Source of the DNA: Escherichia marmotae | GTDB taxonomy: Bacteria; Pseudomonadota; Gammaproteobacteria; Enterobacterales; Enterobacteriaceae | Reading direction: 5' to 3' | Assembly: GCF_002900365.1 (NCBI RefSeq) | Contig: NZ_CP025979.1 | Location: 4,340,001-4,404,000 of the forward strand | Length of the DNA: 64,000 nucleotides | Part shown: positions 43,536-52,962 of the stretch, one piece after another | Numbering within the stretch: position 1 is the stretch's first letter | How the letters are laid out: every line of letters begins with the position of its first letter | The notes under the pieces: generated by a model | What the model was told of the DNA's origin: nothing | Seen by the model: the letters and a program-made list of their open reading frames with translations, nothing else | Database searches by the model: none | Position numbers and translations under genes: made by a program

Positions 43536-43985
43536 ATGGGTCTGTTCAATTTTGTGAAAGAGGCAGGAGAAAAGCTCTGGGATACCGTCACCGGTCAGCA
43601 TGATAAAGACGATCAGGCGAAGAAGGTGCAAGAGCATCTGAACAAAACCGGTATTCCCGATGCCGATAAAGTGAATATTCAAATTGTCGATGGTAAAGCG
43701 ACAGTCACAGGTGACGGCTTAAGTCAGGAAGCGAAGGAAAAAATCCTTGTTGCAGTGGGGAATATTTCCGGTATTGCCAGCGTGGACGATCAGGTAAAAA
43801 CGGCGACGCCAGCAACTGCCAGCCAGTTTTATACCGTTAAGTCTGGCGACACCCTGAGTGCCATTTCCAAACAGGTTTACGGCAACGCCAATCTCTACAA
43901 TAAAATCTTCGAAGCGAATAAACCGATGCTAAAACGCCCGGATAAAATTTATCCAGGGCAGGTTTTGCGTATTCCTGAAGAGTGA
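43536..43985 (+). CDS. kbp: Kbp (YgaU), potassium-binding BON-LysM protein
   Basis: The protein has 149 residues from MGLFNFVKEAG (ATG 43536, after GAGGTAGCT). The BON domain (about 20-90; NIQIVDGKATVTGDGLS) precedes a LysM domain (about 97-146; YTVKSGDTLSAISKQVYGN). It binds K+ in the cytoplasm and helps growth at high external potassium. It has no signal peptide. Confidence 0.96.
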   Translation: MGLFNFVKEAGEKLWDTVTGQHDKDDQAKKVQEHLNKTGIPDADKVNIQIVDGKATVTGDGLSQEAKEKILVAVGNISGIASVDDQVKTATPATASQFYTVKSGDTLSAISKQVYGNANLYNKIFEANKPMLKRPDKIYPGQVLRIPEE

Positions 43986-43988
43986 TCG

Positions 43989-44648
43989 TTATCCCGCCAT
44001 CGCCTGCTGGATAATCGGAATCGGCGTCAGCAAATGTTGACGCATTAACTCACTGGCGCGCGCAGTATCTCGCGCCAGCACAGCGTCGGTTAAAATTTGA
44101 TGCTGATCGCGTTTATCTTCCAGCATTTCTACTGAAAGCACTGTTTGCCGCAGCCAGATGAATCTGTAGCGTGCCGCCAGATCAAACAAACGCTCGCGCA
44201 TTTGTAGTAAATAGTGGGAACCGCAGCCAGCCACAATCGCAGTATGAAATGCCTGATGGCGCTGGTCCCACTCATCAAGCATTTGCTCGCTGGCGTCAGA
44301 GGCTTCCAGTTTACCAAGCAAATGTGCTTTCGCGAGAATGTCAGCTTCCCATTCATCACTGCCACGGGCAATCGCCAGACTCACCAGCATCGCTTCCATA
44401 TTGGCGCGGGCATCGAAAATATCGAGCAGTTCCTGCTCTGACATAGACGCCACCCGATATCCTTTTTGATTCACCACCGTGACCAGTCGTTCCGCTACCA
44501 GTTGCGAAAGGGCTTCCCGCAACGGCCCGACGCCGAGTGAATAGCGCGACGTCAGCAAACTCATTCGCAGTTTTTCATCCGGCTGAAAATGACCGCGAAT
44601 AATATCGTTCTTCAGCCAGCGATAGCCATCCAGAGACGTAATGGTCAT
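43989..44648 (-). CDS. csiR: GlaR (CsiR), GntR/FadR-type repressor of the glutarate operon
   Basis: The 219-residue protein starts at MTITSLDGYRW (ATG 44648). The N-terminal winged helix (GVGPLREALSQLVAERLVTV) and C-terminal FCD helical domain with metal-binding positions (DQRHQAFHTAIVAG) are typical. It represses glaH-lhgO-gabDTP and is released by glutarate. It converges on kbp with 3 bases between stops. Confidence 0.95.
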   Translation of the reverse strand: MTITSLDGYRWLKNDIIRGHFQPDEKLRMSLLTSRYSLGVGPLREALSQLVAERLVTVVNQKGYRVASMSEQELLDIFDARANMEAMLVSLAIARGSDEWEADILAKAHLLGKLEASDASEQMLDEWDQRHQAFHTAIVAGCGSHYLLQMRERLFDLAARYRFIWLRQTVLSVEMLEDKRDQHQILTDAVLARDTARASELMRQHLLTPIPIIQQAMAG

Positions 44649-44668
44649 GGTGTGACTCCAGCTCAACG

Positions 44669-46069
44669 TTAATGCGTATTATGCGCGGGTAATTTTTGCC
44701 ACATTATTAGCTTTTTCCAGCGCGCCATAATTGGCACGGTACAGATAATCCCTATTGCTAATAAGCCGGTGGAAATGACCTCGAGTTGCTGTGCCGGACG
44801 GAATAACATCACCACCAATACAAAGGTAATAAAGCTAATCACCAGCCAGGTAAGCCACGGATAAAGCCACATGCGCAGGCGAATTTCGCCGCCTTCTGCC
44901 AGCAGAATTTTACGCATCCGCAATTGTGAAACGGCGATGACTAAATAAACCAGCAGGGCGATGGCGCCGGAGCTGTCGATCAGGAATTTAAACACTTTCG
45001 CAGGCGCGTAATAGTTCACCACCACCGTTAAAAACGCCGCACCGGTCGAGAGTAATACAGCCACGTAAGGTGTTTTACTGCGGTTGATTTTGCCCATTAC
45101 TGCAGGTGCATCACCGCGACGGCTCAGTGAGTAAAGCATTCGCGAGGCGGTATACAGCGCTGAGTTCAGGCAACTGGTCACTGATAGCAAAATAACGCAA
45201 TCCATAATGAATTTTGCGTGCGGAATATTCAGCAGCTCCAGCACGGAACGGTAGGAACCCACGGTTTTCAGTCCTGGCATATTCCACGGGATGAGAGCCA
45301 CGACGACAAAAATAGAACACAAATAGAAAATAGAGATACGCCAGATAACCGAGTTGGTGGCGCGAACAATATGTTTATCCGGCGTGTCGGATTCTGCTGC
45401 CGCGATGGTGACAATTTCCGCGCCCATAAACGAGAACATGGTGATAAGCATCGCGCTTAATACCGCACCAAAACCATTCGGCATAAAGCCGCCGCTATCC
45501 CATAATCTTGAGATACCACTCACTTCGGCATAAGGATAAAAACCGCTAATCGCCACTGCACCGAGGAAAATAAACGCCAGGATAGCAATCACTTTGCATA
45601 TCGCTAACCAGAACTCAAATTCGCCGTAGTTTTTGACGCTTAATAAATTACTTCCGGTTAAGGCGAGGGTAATAACGAGGGAAAATAACCAGATGGGAAT
45701 ACCGGGAACCCATGAATGCAGGATCATGGCGGCAATGTTGGCTTTCAGCGGGATAACCAGTACCCAAAACCACCAGTACAGCCAGCCGATGGTATAGCCC
45801 GCCCAGCGGCCAATGGCTTTATCGGCATAGGTGGAAAAGGAGCCGGTGTCGGGCGTAGCAACCGCCATTTCCGCCAGCATTCGCATAATCATAACCACCA
45901 GTAATCCGGCGAACAGATAGGCCAGCAATACCGCCGGACCCGCTTCGGCTATAGCGACGCTGGAACCGACAAACAGACTTGCGCCGATAACACCGGCAAT
46001 AGACAACATGGTGACGTGGCGTGATTTCAGCCCGCCGCCTAACTCATGTGGTTGCGATGATTGCCCCAT
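44669..46069 (-). CDS. gabP: GabP, GABA permease
   Basis: The protein has 466 residues from MGQSSQPHELGGG (ATG 46069), an APC-superfamily transporter with 12 hydrophobic segments. It has the amphipathic consensus region (RMLYSLSRRGDAPAVMGKINRSKTPYVAV) known for the GabP channel. It takes up 4-aminobutyrate with protons. It lies 531 bases downstream of gabT, with a REP array in between. Confidence 0.97.
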   Translation of the reverse strand: MGQSSQPHELGGGLKSRHVTMLSIAGVIGASLFVGSSVAIAEAGPAVLLAYLFAGLLVVMIMRMLAEMAVATPDTGSFSTYADKAIGRWAGYTIGWLYWWFWVLVIPLKANIAAMILHSWVPGIPIWLFSLVITLALTGSNLLSVKNYGEFEFWLAICKVIAILAFIFLGAVAISGFYPYAEVSGISRLWDSGGFMPNGFGAVLSAMLITMFSFMGAEIVTIAAAESDTPDKHIVRATNSVIWRISIFYLCSIFVVVALIPWNMPGLKTVGSYRSVLELLNIPHAKFIMDCVILLSVTSCLNSALYTASRMLYSLSRRGDAPAVMGKINRSKTPYVAVLLSTGAAFLTVVVNYYAPAKVFKFLIDSSGAIALLVYLVIAVSQLRMRKILLAEGGEIRLRMWLYPWLTWLVISFITFVLVVMLFRPAQQLEVISTGLLAIGIICTVPIMARWKKLIMWQKLPAHNTH

Positions 46070-46157
46070 CCTGAATCCTCTCGAAAGTGTGTCACTTGGG
46101 AGAGCGCCCCGACATTTCCCGCGTCGGGTCACGCGTTTAATTGTTATTAACTCTTTT

Positions 46158-46594
46158 TGCCAGAGAGCGGCTCCGCCTTATCCGGCCTGGATTCCCGTAG
46201 GCCGGACAAGACGCGAAGCGTCGCCTCCGGCATGGTGCGCCGAATGTCGGATGCGGCGTAAACGCCTTATCCGACCTACATTTCCGTGGGCCGGGCAAGA
46301 CGCAAAGCGTCGCCTCCGGCATGGGTGCGCCGAGTGTCGGATGCGGCGTAAACGCCTTATCCGACCTGGATTCCCGTAGGCCGGACAAGACGCGAAGCGT
46401 CGCCTCCGGCATGGTGCGCCGAATGTCGGATGCGGCGTAAACGCCTTATCCGACCTACATTTCCGTGAGCCGGACAAGACGCGCAGCGTCGCCTCCGGCA
46501 TGGTGCGCCGAATGTCGGATGCGGCGTAAACGCCTTATCCGACCTGGATTCCCGTAGGCCGGACAAGACGCAAAGCGTCGCCTCCGGCATGGAG
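46158..46594. repeat. BIME-type array of five alternating ~90-base units
   Basis: The palindromic core CGGATGCGGCGTAAACGCCTTATCCG starts at 46248, 46338, 46427 and 46516 (spacing 90, 89, 89), with a truncated unit at the left. The DNA following each core alternates between two types, CCTGGATTCCCGTAGGCC and CCTACATTTCCGTG(G/A)GCC, so the order is A-B-A-B-A. All units share GACGC(G/A)(A/C)AGCGTCGCCTCCGGCATGG. It lies within the gabT-gabP transcript. Confidence 0.93.
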
Positions 46595-46599
46595 CGGTG

Positions 46600-47880
46600 C
46601 TACTGCTTCGCCTCAGCAAAACACTGGCTGATGATCTCCAGACCCTGACGGATCTGAGCATCTTCAATGGTGAGGGGGACAAGGATGCGCAGTACGTTGT
46701 AATAAGGGCCGCAGGAGAGAAGAATCAGACCTTTATCGCGGGCGCGCGCTACGATCTCGGCGGTGAGTTTCGCATCCGGTTTGTCGTGATCGCCATTTTC
46801 AAACAACTCGATCGCAATCATCGCCCCCAACCCGCGCACATCGCTGATCTCAGGGTGTTTTTCGGCTATTGCCAACAACCCGTCTTTCAGTTTCTGCCCC
46901 AGGTCGTTGGCTTTTTGTAGCAGATTTTCCTGCTCGAACACCTTCAATACTTCCAGCGCCGCCACGCAGGCAATCGGGTTACCCGCATAAGTGCCGCCCA
47001 GACCGCCTGGTGCGACGGCGTCCATCACTTCGGCACGTCCGGTGACGCCCGCCAGCGGGAAGCCGCCCGCGATCGATTTCGCAAAGGTGGTGAGATCCGG
47101 TGCAACGCCCATTTGCTCCATCGCAAACAGCGTACCGGTACGTCCCGCGCCGCTCTGGACTTCATCGGCAATCAGCATGATCCCGTGCTCGTCACACAGC
47201 GCGCGTAAACGTTGCATAAAGGCTGGCGTCGCGGCGTAGAAACCGCCTTCGCCCTGAACCGGCTCAATCACGATGGCGGCGATATCTTCCGGCGCAGCGT
47301 CATTTTTGAAGATTCGGTGGATACTGGCGATAGCGTCATCTTCACTGATGCCATGCAGTGGGCAAGGGTAAAGCGCGCGATAAACATGGCCCGGCATCAG
47401 CCCCATACCCGCAGAGTACGGATTCACCTTGCCGGTCAGCGCCAGCGTGTAGTGCGTGCGCCCGTGATACGCACCGCTAAAGGCGATGGTGCCGTTGCGT
47501 TTGGTGGCGGCGCGGGCGATTTTTACCGCGTTTTCCACCGCTTCCGAACCCGTGGTGACCAACAGCGTTTTTTTGGCGAAATCGCCCGGCACCTTCTGAT
47601 TCATAATCTCGCACAACTCCAGATACGGCTCGTAAGCCAGCACCTGGAAGCAGGTATGCGACAGTTTTTTCAACTGCGCTTCCACCGCTGCAACCACTTT
47701 TGGATGCAGGTGCCCGGTGTTGAGCACTGCAATCCCGCCCGCGAAATCAAGATACTCACGGCCTTCAACGTCCCACACCCGGCAGTTTTCCGCCCGGTCA
47801 GCGAAAATCGGGTGAATTTGCCCGACGCCACGGGGGATCGCCTGACTGCGGCGCTGCATTAACTCTTTATTGCTGCTCAT
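46600..47880 (-). CDS. gabT: GabT, 4-aminobutyrate aminotransferase
   Basis: This is a 426-residue class III aminotransferase. Visible features are VTTGSEAVENAVKIARAATKR, the PLP aspartate motif LIADEVQSGAGRTG (about 235-248) and the Schiff base lysine in TTFAKSIAGGFPLAG (about 268). It converts GABA and 2-oxoglutarate to succinate semialdehyde and glutamate; it also acts on 5-aminovalerate from lysine. It starts 13 bases after gabD. Confidence 0.98.
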   Translation of the reverse strand: MSSNKELMQRRSQAIPRGVGQIHPIFADRAENCRVWDVEGREYLDFAGGIAVLNTGHLHPKVVAAVEAQLKKLSHTCFQVLAYEPYLELCEIMNQKVPGDFAKKTLLVTTGSEAVENAVKIARAATKRNGTIAFSGAYHGRTHYTLALTGKVNPYSAGMGLMPGHVYRALYPCPLHGISEDDAIASIHRIFKNDAAPEDIAAIVIEPVQGEGGFYAATPAFMQRLRALCDEHGIMLIADEVQSGAGRTGTLFAMEQMGVAPDLTTFAKSIAGGFPLAGVTGRAEVMDAVAPGGLGGTYAGNPIACVAALEVLKVFEQENLLQKANDLGQKLKDGLLAIAEKHPEISDVRGLGAMIAIELFENGDHDKPDAKLTAEIVARARDKGLILLSCGPYYNVLRILVPLTIEDAQIRQGLEIISQCFAEAKQ

Positions 47881-47893
47881 TCGCGTTCTCCAG

Positions 47894-49342
47894 TTAAAGA
47901 CCGATGCACATGTATTTGATTTCTAAGTAATCTTCGATGCCATACTTCGAACCTTCACGACCCAGACCCGAGGCTTTAATGCCGCCGAACGGGGCCACTT
48001 CATTGGAAATAATGCCGGTATTGATGCCGACGATGCCGTACTCCAGCGCCTCGCCCACGCGGAAGACGCGGCTTAAATCACGAGCGTAGAAGTAGGCGGC
48101 AAGGCCAAACTCGGTGTCATTGGCCTGCGCAATCACATCGGCTTCGTCTTTAAAGCGGAATAGCGGGGCGAGGGGGCCGAACGTCTCTTCTTTCGACACT
48201 TTGGCGTTGGCCGGAACGTCCACCAGTATGGTCGGCTGGAAGAAGTTGCCGCCGCGTTCGTGTGCTTTACCGCCGCAAACCACGCGCGCGCCTTTCTCCA
48301 GCGCATCGGCAATATGCTCTTCCACTTTTGCTACCGCTTTTTCATCGATCAGCGGTCCGATGGTGACGCCTTTTTCCAGTCCATCACCGATTTGCAGTTT
48401 GCTCACCGCCTGCTGCAATTTTTCGGCAAAGCGGTCATAGACGCCGTCCTGCACGTATAAACGGTTGGCGCAGACGCAGGTTTGCCCGGCGTTGCGGAAT
48501 TTTGAGGCCAGCGCGCCTTCCACTGCTTTGTCGAGATCGGCATCGTCAAAGACGATAAACGGCGCGTTGCCGCCGAGCTCCAGCGACACTTTTTTGATAT
48601 CTTTCGCGCACTGTTCCATTAACTGGCGGCCAATTTCGGTCGAGCCGGTAAACGACAGCTTGCGCACCAGCGGGTTGCTGGTCAGTTCGTTACCGACCGC
48701 GCCCGCCGAACCGGTGACCACGTTAAACACGCCAGCCGGAATACCCGCGCGGATCGCCAGCTCTGCCAGCGCTAGCGCAGAGAACGGCGTCTGACTGGCG
48801 GGCTTCAGCACCATCGTGCAGCCTGCTGCCAGTGCCGGACCGGCTTTGCGGGTAATCATCGCCGCCGGGAAGTTCCACGGCGTGATAGCTGCGGTGACGC
48901 CAATCGGCTGCTTGATCACAATCAGGCGCTTATCGGCCTGATGACCGGGAATAGTGTCGCCATAAATACGTTTGCCTTCTTCGGCAAACCACTCAATAAA
49001 GGAGGCGGCGTAGCTGATTTCGCCTTTCGCTTCAGCCAGCGGTTTGCCCTGTTCGAGGGTCATCAGGCGCGCTAAATCGACCTGATGCTCCATCATCAAA
49101 TTGAACCAGTTGCGCAGAATGGTGGCGCGTTCTTTGGCGGTGAGCGCACGCCAGGCGGGCAGGGCGCGGCTGGCGGCGTCGATAGCGGCACGGGTTTCAT
49201 CAGCACCCATTTTCGGCACGCTACCCAGCTTGTCGCCGTTCGCCGGATTGGTGACATCGATGACCTCGCCATTGTTGGCGTCCAGCCATTCCCCGTTAAT
49301 CAACGCCTGCTGGCGGAATAAGTTACTGTCGTTAAGTTTCAT
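47894..49342 (-). CDS. gabD: GabD, NADP-dependent succinate semialdehyde dehydrogenase
   Basis: This is a 482-residue aldehyde dehydrogenase. The NADP site and catalytic marks are seen in PWNFPAAMITRKAGPALAAG, SFTGSTEIGRQ, SLELGGNAPFIVFD (general base Glu) and FRNAGQTCVCANRLYV (catalytic Cys near 289). It oxidises succinate (and glutarate) semialdehyde after GabT. It lies just after lhgO in the operon. Confidence 0.98.
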   Translation of the reverse strand: MKLNDSNLFRQQALINGEWLDANNGEVIDVTNPANGDKLGSVPKMGADETRAAIDAASRALPAWRALTAKERATILRNWFNLMMEHQVDLARLMTLEQGKPLAEAKGEISYAASFIEWFAEEGKRIYGDTIPGHQADKRLIVIKQPIGVTAAITPWNFPAAMITRKAGPALAAGCTMVLKPASQTPFSALALAELAIRAGIPAGVFNVVTGSAGAVGNELTSNPLVRKLSFTGSTEIGRQLMEQCAKDIKKVSLELGGNAPFIVFDDADLDKAVEGALASKFRNAGQTCVCANRLYVQDGVYDRFAEKLQQAVSKLQIGDGLEKGVTIGPLIDEKAVAKVEEHIADALEKGARVVCGGKAHERGGNFFQPTILVDVPANAKVSKEETFGPLAPLFRFKDEADVIAQANDTEFGLAAYFYARDLSRVFRVGEALEYGIVGINTGIISNEVAPFGGIKASGLGREGSKYGIEDYLEIKYMCIGL

Positions 49343-49364
49343 CGCTACATCCTGTTTTCAAAGG

Positions 49365-50612
49365 TTATTGATTAAATGCGGCGTGTAAGGCATCCACACT
49401 ACGTGCCGCTCGCAGCGTGTGCCAGCAGCGTTTGTACCTTGCTGACAATATGCGCACCAATAGGAATTGCTGATGTCGCTGCCGGGGAGGGCGCATTGCA
49501 GGTGTGGATCGTGCGCGGGGTGGTGACAAACAGAAAATCGTCAATCAGCTTGCCGTCCGGCGATACCGCCTGCGCCCGCACACCGGCGGGCCAGGGCTGG
49601 AGATCGCTTAACGAAAGCCGGGGACAATACTTTTGCACCAGCCGCAAATAGCCGCTTTTGCACAGCGAGTTTTTCATCTCGCCCAGTCCTGAGCGTAGGT
49701 GGTTTTGTAGCACCCGGCGAATCCCCGAAGAGCCCAAAATCTCCAGCGTGTCGCTAAATGAGAAGTCGCGCTTGCGATAGCCTTCGCGTTTGAAAGCCAG
49801 CACCGCGTTTGGCCCGACGGTCACGCTACCGTCGATCATCCGGGTGAGATGAACGCCCAAAAATGGCATCGCCGGGTCGGGGATGGGGTAAATCAGATGG
49901 TTAACAATCTGGTTATGCTCCGGCGCAAGGCGGAAATACTCGCCACGGAACGGGCAGATGATAAAGCCCGGTTCGAGGCCGAGCATTTTCACCAGCCGGT
50001 CAGCCATTAGTCCGGAACAGCTAATCAGCGTCGATGCTTCATATTCGTCGCCCTGACGGGTACGTATCACCACGCCGTTTTTATCTCACTGAGCGCGCTG
50101 ACTTCGGCGTTATAGATAATCTCACCGCCTCTGGCCTGGAAGATTTTTGCCATCGCCGCCGTCACTTCGCGATAGCTGACAATGCCGCTGGACGGTACAA
50201 AAATACCGCCAAGCCCGGTGATATTCGGTTCGCGCTCGCGCAGTTCGTCGGCGTTTAACCATTCGCGCTCGATCCCGTTCGCCGCCGTGCGTTTCCACAA
50301 CGCGCGCATCCGTTCCATTTCGAGAGCGGACGTGGCGACCAGCATCTTGCCGCAGTTGTCGTAGCGAATGCCGTTTTGATCGCAAAAGGCTTTGGTGGCG
50401 CGGTTTCCCGCCAGGCAAAATTTCGCCTTCAGGCTGCCGGGCGTGTAATAGACCCCGGCATGGATCACACCGCTGTTGTGGCCCGTCTGGTGACAGGCCG
50501 GGCCGGACTCTTTTTCCAGCAACGCAATGCGGGCGTCCGGATAGACATCAATCAGTTGCATGGCGGTCGACATGCCGATGATGCCGCCGCCAATAATCAC
50601 AAAATCATACAT
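49365..50612 (-). pseudogene. lhgO: lhgO (ygaF), L-2-hydroxyglutarate dehydrogenase, frameshifted
   Basis: Residues 1-174 start at ATG 50612 (MYDFVIIGGGIIGMSTAMQL, FAD-binding GxGxxG), then the frame ends at TGA 50067. The remaining protein (VVIRTRQGDEYEASTLISCS onward) continues in another frame to 49399. The slip is near 50080-50090, where GAGATAAAAACGG reads as one base short of GAGCATAAAAACGG. A second shift near 49412 is suggested because the expected C-terminal text LRAARSVDALHAAFNQ appears in yet another frame, ending at 49365. The normal enzyme is about 422 residues and passes electrons from L-2-hydroxyglutarate to quinone. Confidence 0.88.
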
Positions 50613-50631
50613 CCGCTCAATTCCTTTGCGC

Positions 50632-51609
50632 TTACTGATGCGTCTGGTAGTGGTTAGTGGCGTAAGCGAAATAGCCACGCTGGCGCATCAGTTCGCGACG
50701 CAGATCCGGATGCGCGGTAAAGCGGTCGCGACCGTGCAGCCAGAACAGGTTGTTAATCAACAGGAATTTGCCAACGGGAACGGGGACAGACAGAATGCCT
50801 TTGCTGGTTTCAATGGCGTCGGAAAGCTCGCTCAACCATACGCCTTCTTCGAAGTCTTTCGGCTGGACGAACTGGTCGATATAGCGCATCACCGGGCGCC
50901 CCTGCTGATCGACGTCGAACACCGGATGGAAGACATCTTTGCTGACGTTTTTACTTGGCGGTGCGGCAAAACGCATCGGACGGCGCGCCAGCGGGTGGCT
51001 GAAAAAGTGGTCCAGATGTTCCCAGTCATCGAGATGCAGCAGCAGCGAATTTCCGCCCTGCATGTTTTGTTCGTCGATTTTCATCATCAGCACGTAATCA
51101 GTGATCTCTTCGACATAGGTGCCGTCGTTATGCAACTCCATCACGCGGTGCGGCTGGCGCAGATAGCTGTCTGAGTTATCGACATTTTTCACCACAAAAC
51201 GCGCATAATACTGACCGCTCATCGCATCGAAATTTGAGCGACCAATCAGATGCGCCACCGCCGTCGCCAGCTTCACCATCTCATCCGCCTGCTTCACATC
51301 ATCGACACCTACCGCATTGATCAACAGCGCACCTTCAGCGCGGTTTAGCAACGTCTTCAACAGCAGCGGCTGTAGTTGGTTTGCACACAGATCGTCGAGA
51401 ATTTTGCCCACCCGAAAACGCAGAAACGATTTGTACTCCAGCGCCTGCACGGGCCACTCGGCAACCTGTTCGAGAAACTGTTTGGTCGTCTGTTCGGTGA
51501 AGGTGAGTTCCAGCAGACGCGGGGATTGCGCCGACGGTATGAGGGTGAATCCGCTATAGTCCTGGCCTGAATCGACAGTATTGGTTTGTACGGCGGTCAG
51601 TGCATTCAT
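50632..51609 (-). CDS. glaH: GlaH (CsiD), glutarate 2-hydroxylase
   Basis: This 325-residue protein starts from ATG 51609 (MNALTAVQTN). It is a non-heme Fe(II)/2-oxoglutarate dioxygenase with the facial triad in MELHNDGTYVEE (His-x-Asp) and a distal His in FWLHGRDRF, followed by the 2-OG arginine. It converts glutarate to L-2-hydroxyglutarate and 2-oxoglutarate to succinate. It is first in the operon and its usual next partner, lhgO, is broken here. Confidence 0.96.
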   Translation of the reverse strand: MNALTAVQTNTVDSGQDYSGFTLIPSAQSPRLLELTFTEQTTKQFLEQVAEWPVQALEYKSFLRFRVGKILDDLCANQLQPLLLKTLLNRAEGALLINAVGVDDVKQADEMVKLATAVAHLIGRSNFDAMSGQYYARFVVKNVDNSDSYLRQPHRVMELHNDGTYVEEITDYVLMMKIDEQNMQGGNSLLLHLDDWEHLDHFFSHPLARRPMRFAAPPSKNVSKDVFHPVFDVDQQGRPVMRYIDQFVQPKDFEEGVWLSELSDAIETSKGILSVPVPVGKFLLINNLFWLHGRDRFTAHPDLRRELMRQRGYFAYATNHYQTHQ

Positions 51610-51840
51610 CAGAAGCAATCCTTTTATGAGATGTAGGGTGACATGGCGATGCTCACTTCGTAGCCATAATCTAAAAATATCTACATTTCTGAAAAATGCG
51701 CACAAAAGAGACATATTGTTTTCTTATTGTGATCAAAAACAATATTTTATTAACATATGGTGAGGTGAGTTATAGATGCTTTTTTAGAGAAATAATTATT
51801 TAAAATAATAAGTTAGTGATGGTTATAGGAGGTGAGTATT
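51610..51840 (-). promoter_or_regulatory. glaH promoter region
   Basis: This region should carry the sigma-S and cAMP-CRP-dependent glaH promoter known in E. coli. A half-good CRP-like site (TTGTGATCAAAAACAAT) appears near 51725-51745. No gene is visible. Confidence 0.5.
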
Positions 51841-51844
51841 GGGT

Positions 51845-51931
51845 GTGATTTCAAACTTCAAAACAAACGTGTCCTGCGATTTAATACACGATTGAGTTAA
51901 TTTGAAATCACCTGTTGTAAACAGGTGATTT
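51845..51931. promoter_or_regulatory. Pair of overlapping, mutually exclusive hairpins between glaH and ssrA
   Basis: GTGATTTCAAA (51845-51855) can pair with TTTGAAATCAC (51901-51911). The right arm overlaps AAATCACCTGTT (51905-51916), which pairs perfectly with AACAGGTGATTT (51920-51931), followed by a T-rich tract. The two folds cannot form together. No plus-strand gene precedes it, so it may be a remnant. The following 52,000-52,220 stretch shows no gene. Confidence 0.6.
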
Positions 51932-52230
51932 TTAGTTCTTCACCTGTTTGGCAGGGGGGGAATAATGCGTAGTCTCCATACATTATGTAAGTATCCCGCA
52001 TAATCGTGCCATTCACATTTAGAGCCCCTTTTGCATTTCAGAAGAGCAACGTCCCCCTTGATTAAGGATAGCGTTGCATCGACCCGTTGAACTCAGAGCT
52101 CATAACAGACATTCATTTTTTATGGCTGAAAGGCATTCGTGGCTGGTTGATATATGGAAGCTGTGAACGAAAAGAATGGTGCTTGTTGAGGGGATAGATG
52201 AAGCACAGCCAAATTAAGCAGATGAAAAAA

Positions 52231-52254
52231 TAAAAAAGCCCGCATAAGCGGACT
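52231..52254 (-). terminator. ssrA transcript terminator
   Basis: On the minus strand, AAGTCCGCTTATGCGGGCTTTTTT has a GC-rich stem and U-run, about 130 bases beyond the mature tmRNA 3' end. Confidence 0.85.
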
Positions 52255-52384
52255 TCTATGTCACTAAAGAGCCGCGGCTCCTTTGCGTATCCTTTTTTGT
52301 CTCCTCACCGTCTGGTCGGTGTCCTGCTGAGACTGCTAACTTCCTGTTTTTGTTGGTGTTGTTCTTACGCCGTCTAATCATGAT

Positions 52385-52747
52385 TGGTGGAGCTGGCGGG
52401 AGTTGAACCCGCGTCCGAAATTCCTACATCCTCGGTACTACATGCTTAGTCAGTCTTTACATTCGCTTGCCAGCTGCGGACAGACACGCCACTAACAAAC
52501 TAGCCTGATTAAGTTTTAACGCTTCAACCCCAGGCAAGGCTTCCACGCGATCTCTTTTGGGTTTGACCTCTCTTGATCCCCGTCCTAAGAGCGGAGGCTA
52601 GGGAGAGAGGGCTCTAAGCAGGTTATTAAGCTGCTAAAGCGTAGTTTTCGTCGTTTGCGACTATTTTTTGCGGCTTTTTACGAGGCCAACCGCCCCTCGG
52701 CATGCACCTTGGGTTTCGCAAATCCCGTCGAATCCAGAATCAGCCCC
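52385..52747 (-). ncRNA. ssrA: tmRNA (SsrA)
   Basis: A 363-base RNA on the minus strand, from GGGGCTGATTCTGGATTCGA at 52747 to the encoded CCA at 52385. The tag frame GCAAACGACGAAAACTACGC... (52658-52626) encodes ANDENYALAA and a stop. With SmpB it rescues stalled ribosomes and tags the nascent chain for proteolysis. A -10 box TATACT (52767-52762) lies just upstream. The 3' end is a common prophage attachment site and is uninterrupted here. Confidence 0.99.
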
Positions 52748-52962
52748 AATGTGTAACGGTGAGTATACCAGATTTGTGAGCGCCATGACCAGCCCCAATG
52801 GCGACATCGTCAAGGATTTAGCGCCTGCGTAGCATGACTTTTATTCGATTAAGCATGGGGATGACTACATCTGTGCTAAATATGATTATCAACAAGATGT
52901 TCATTCGCGCCACCGGAGAGGGGAGGCGCGGTGAGGGGCTGATCAGTATATGTTATGTAGGT

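Noticed and set aside
46158..46594. Possible CRISPR array
   Set aside because: Units are palindromic REP sequences of about 90 bases whose between-repeat segments recur; there are no unique spacers and no cas genes.
46137..46682. Several overlapping minus-strand frames rich in RRRRFASCPA repeats
   Set aside because: They are translations of the BIME repeat array and of the gabT end, not genes.
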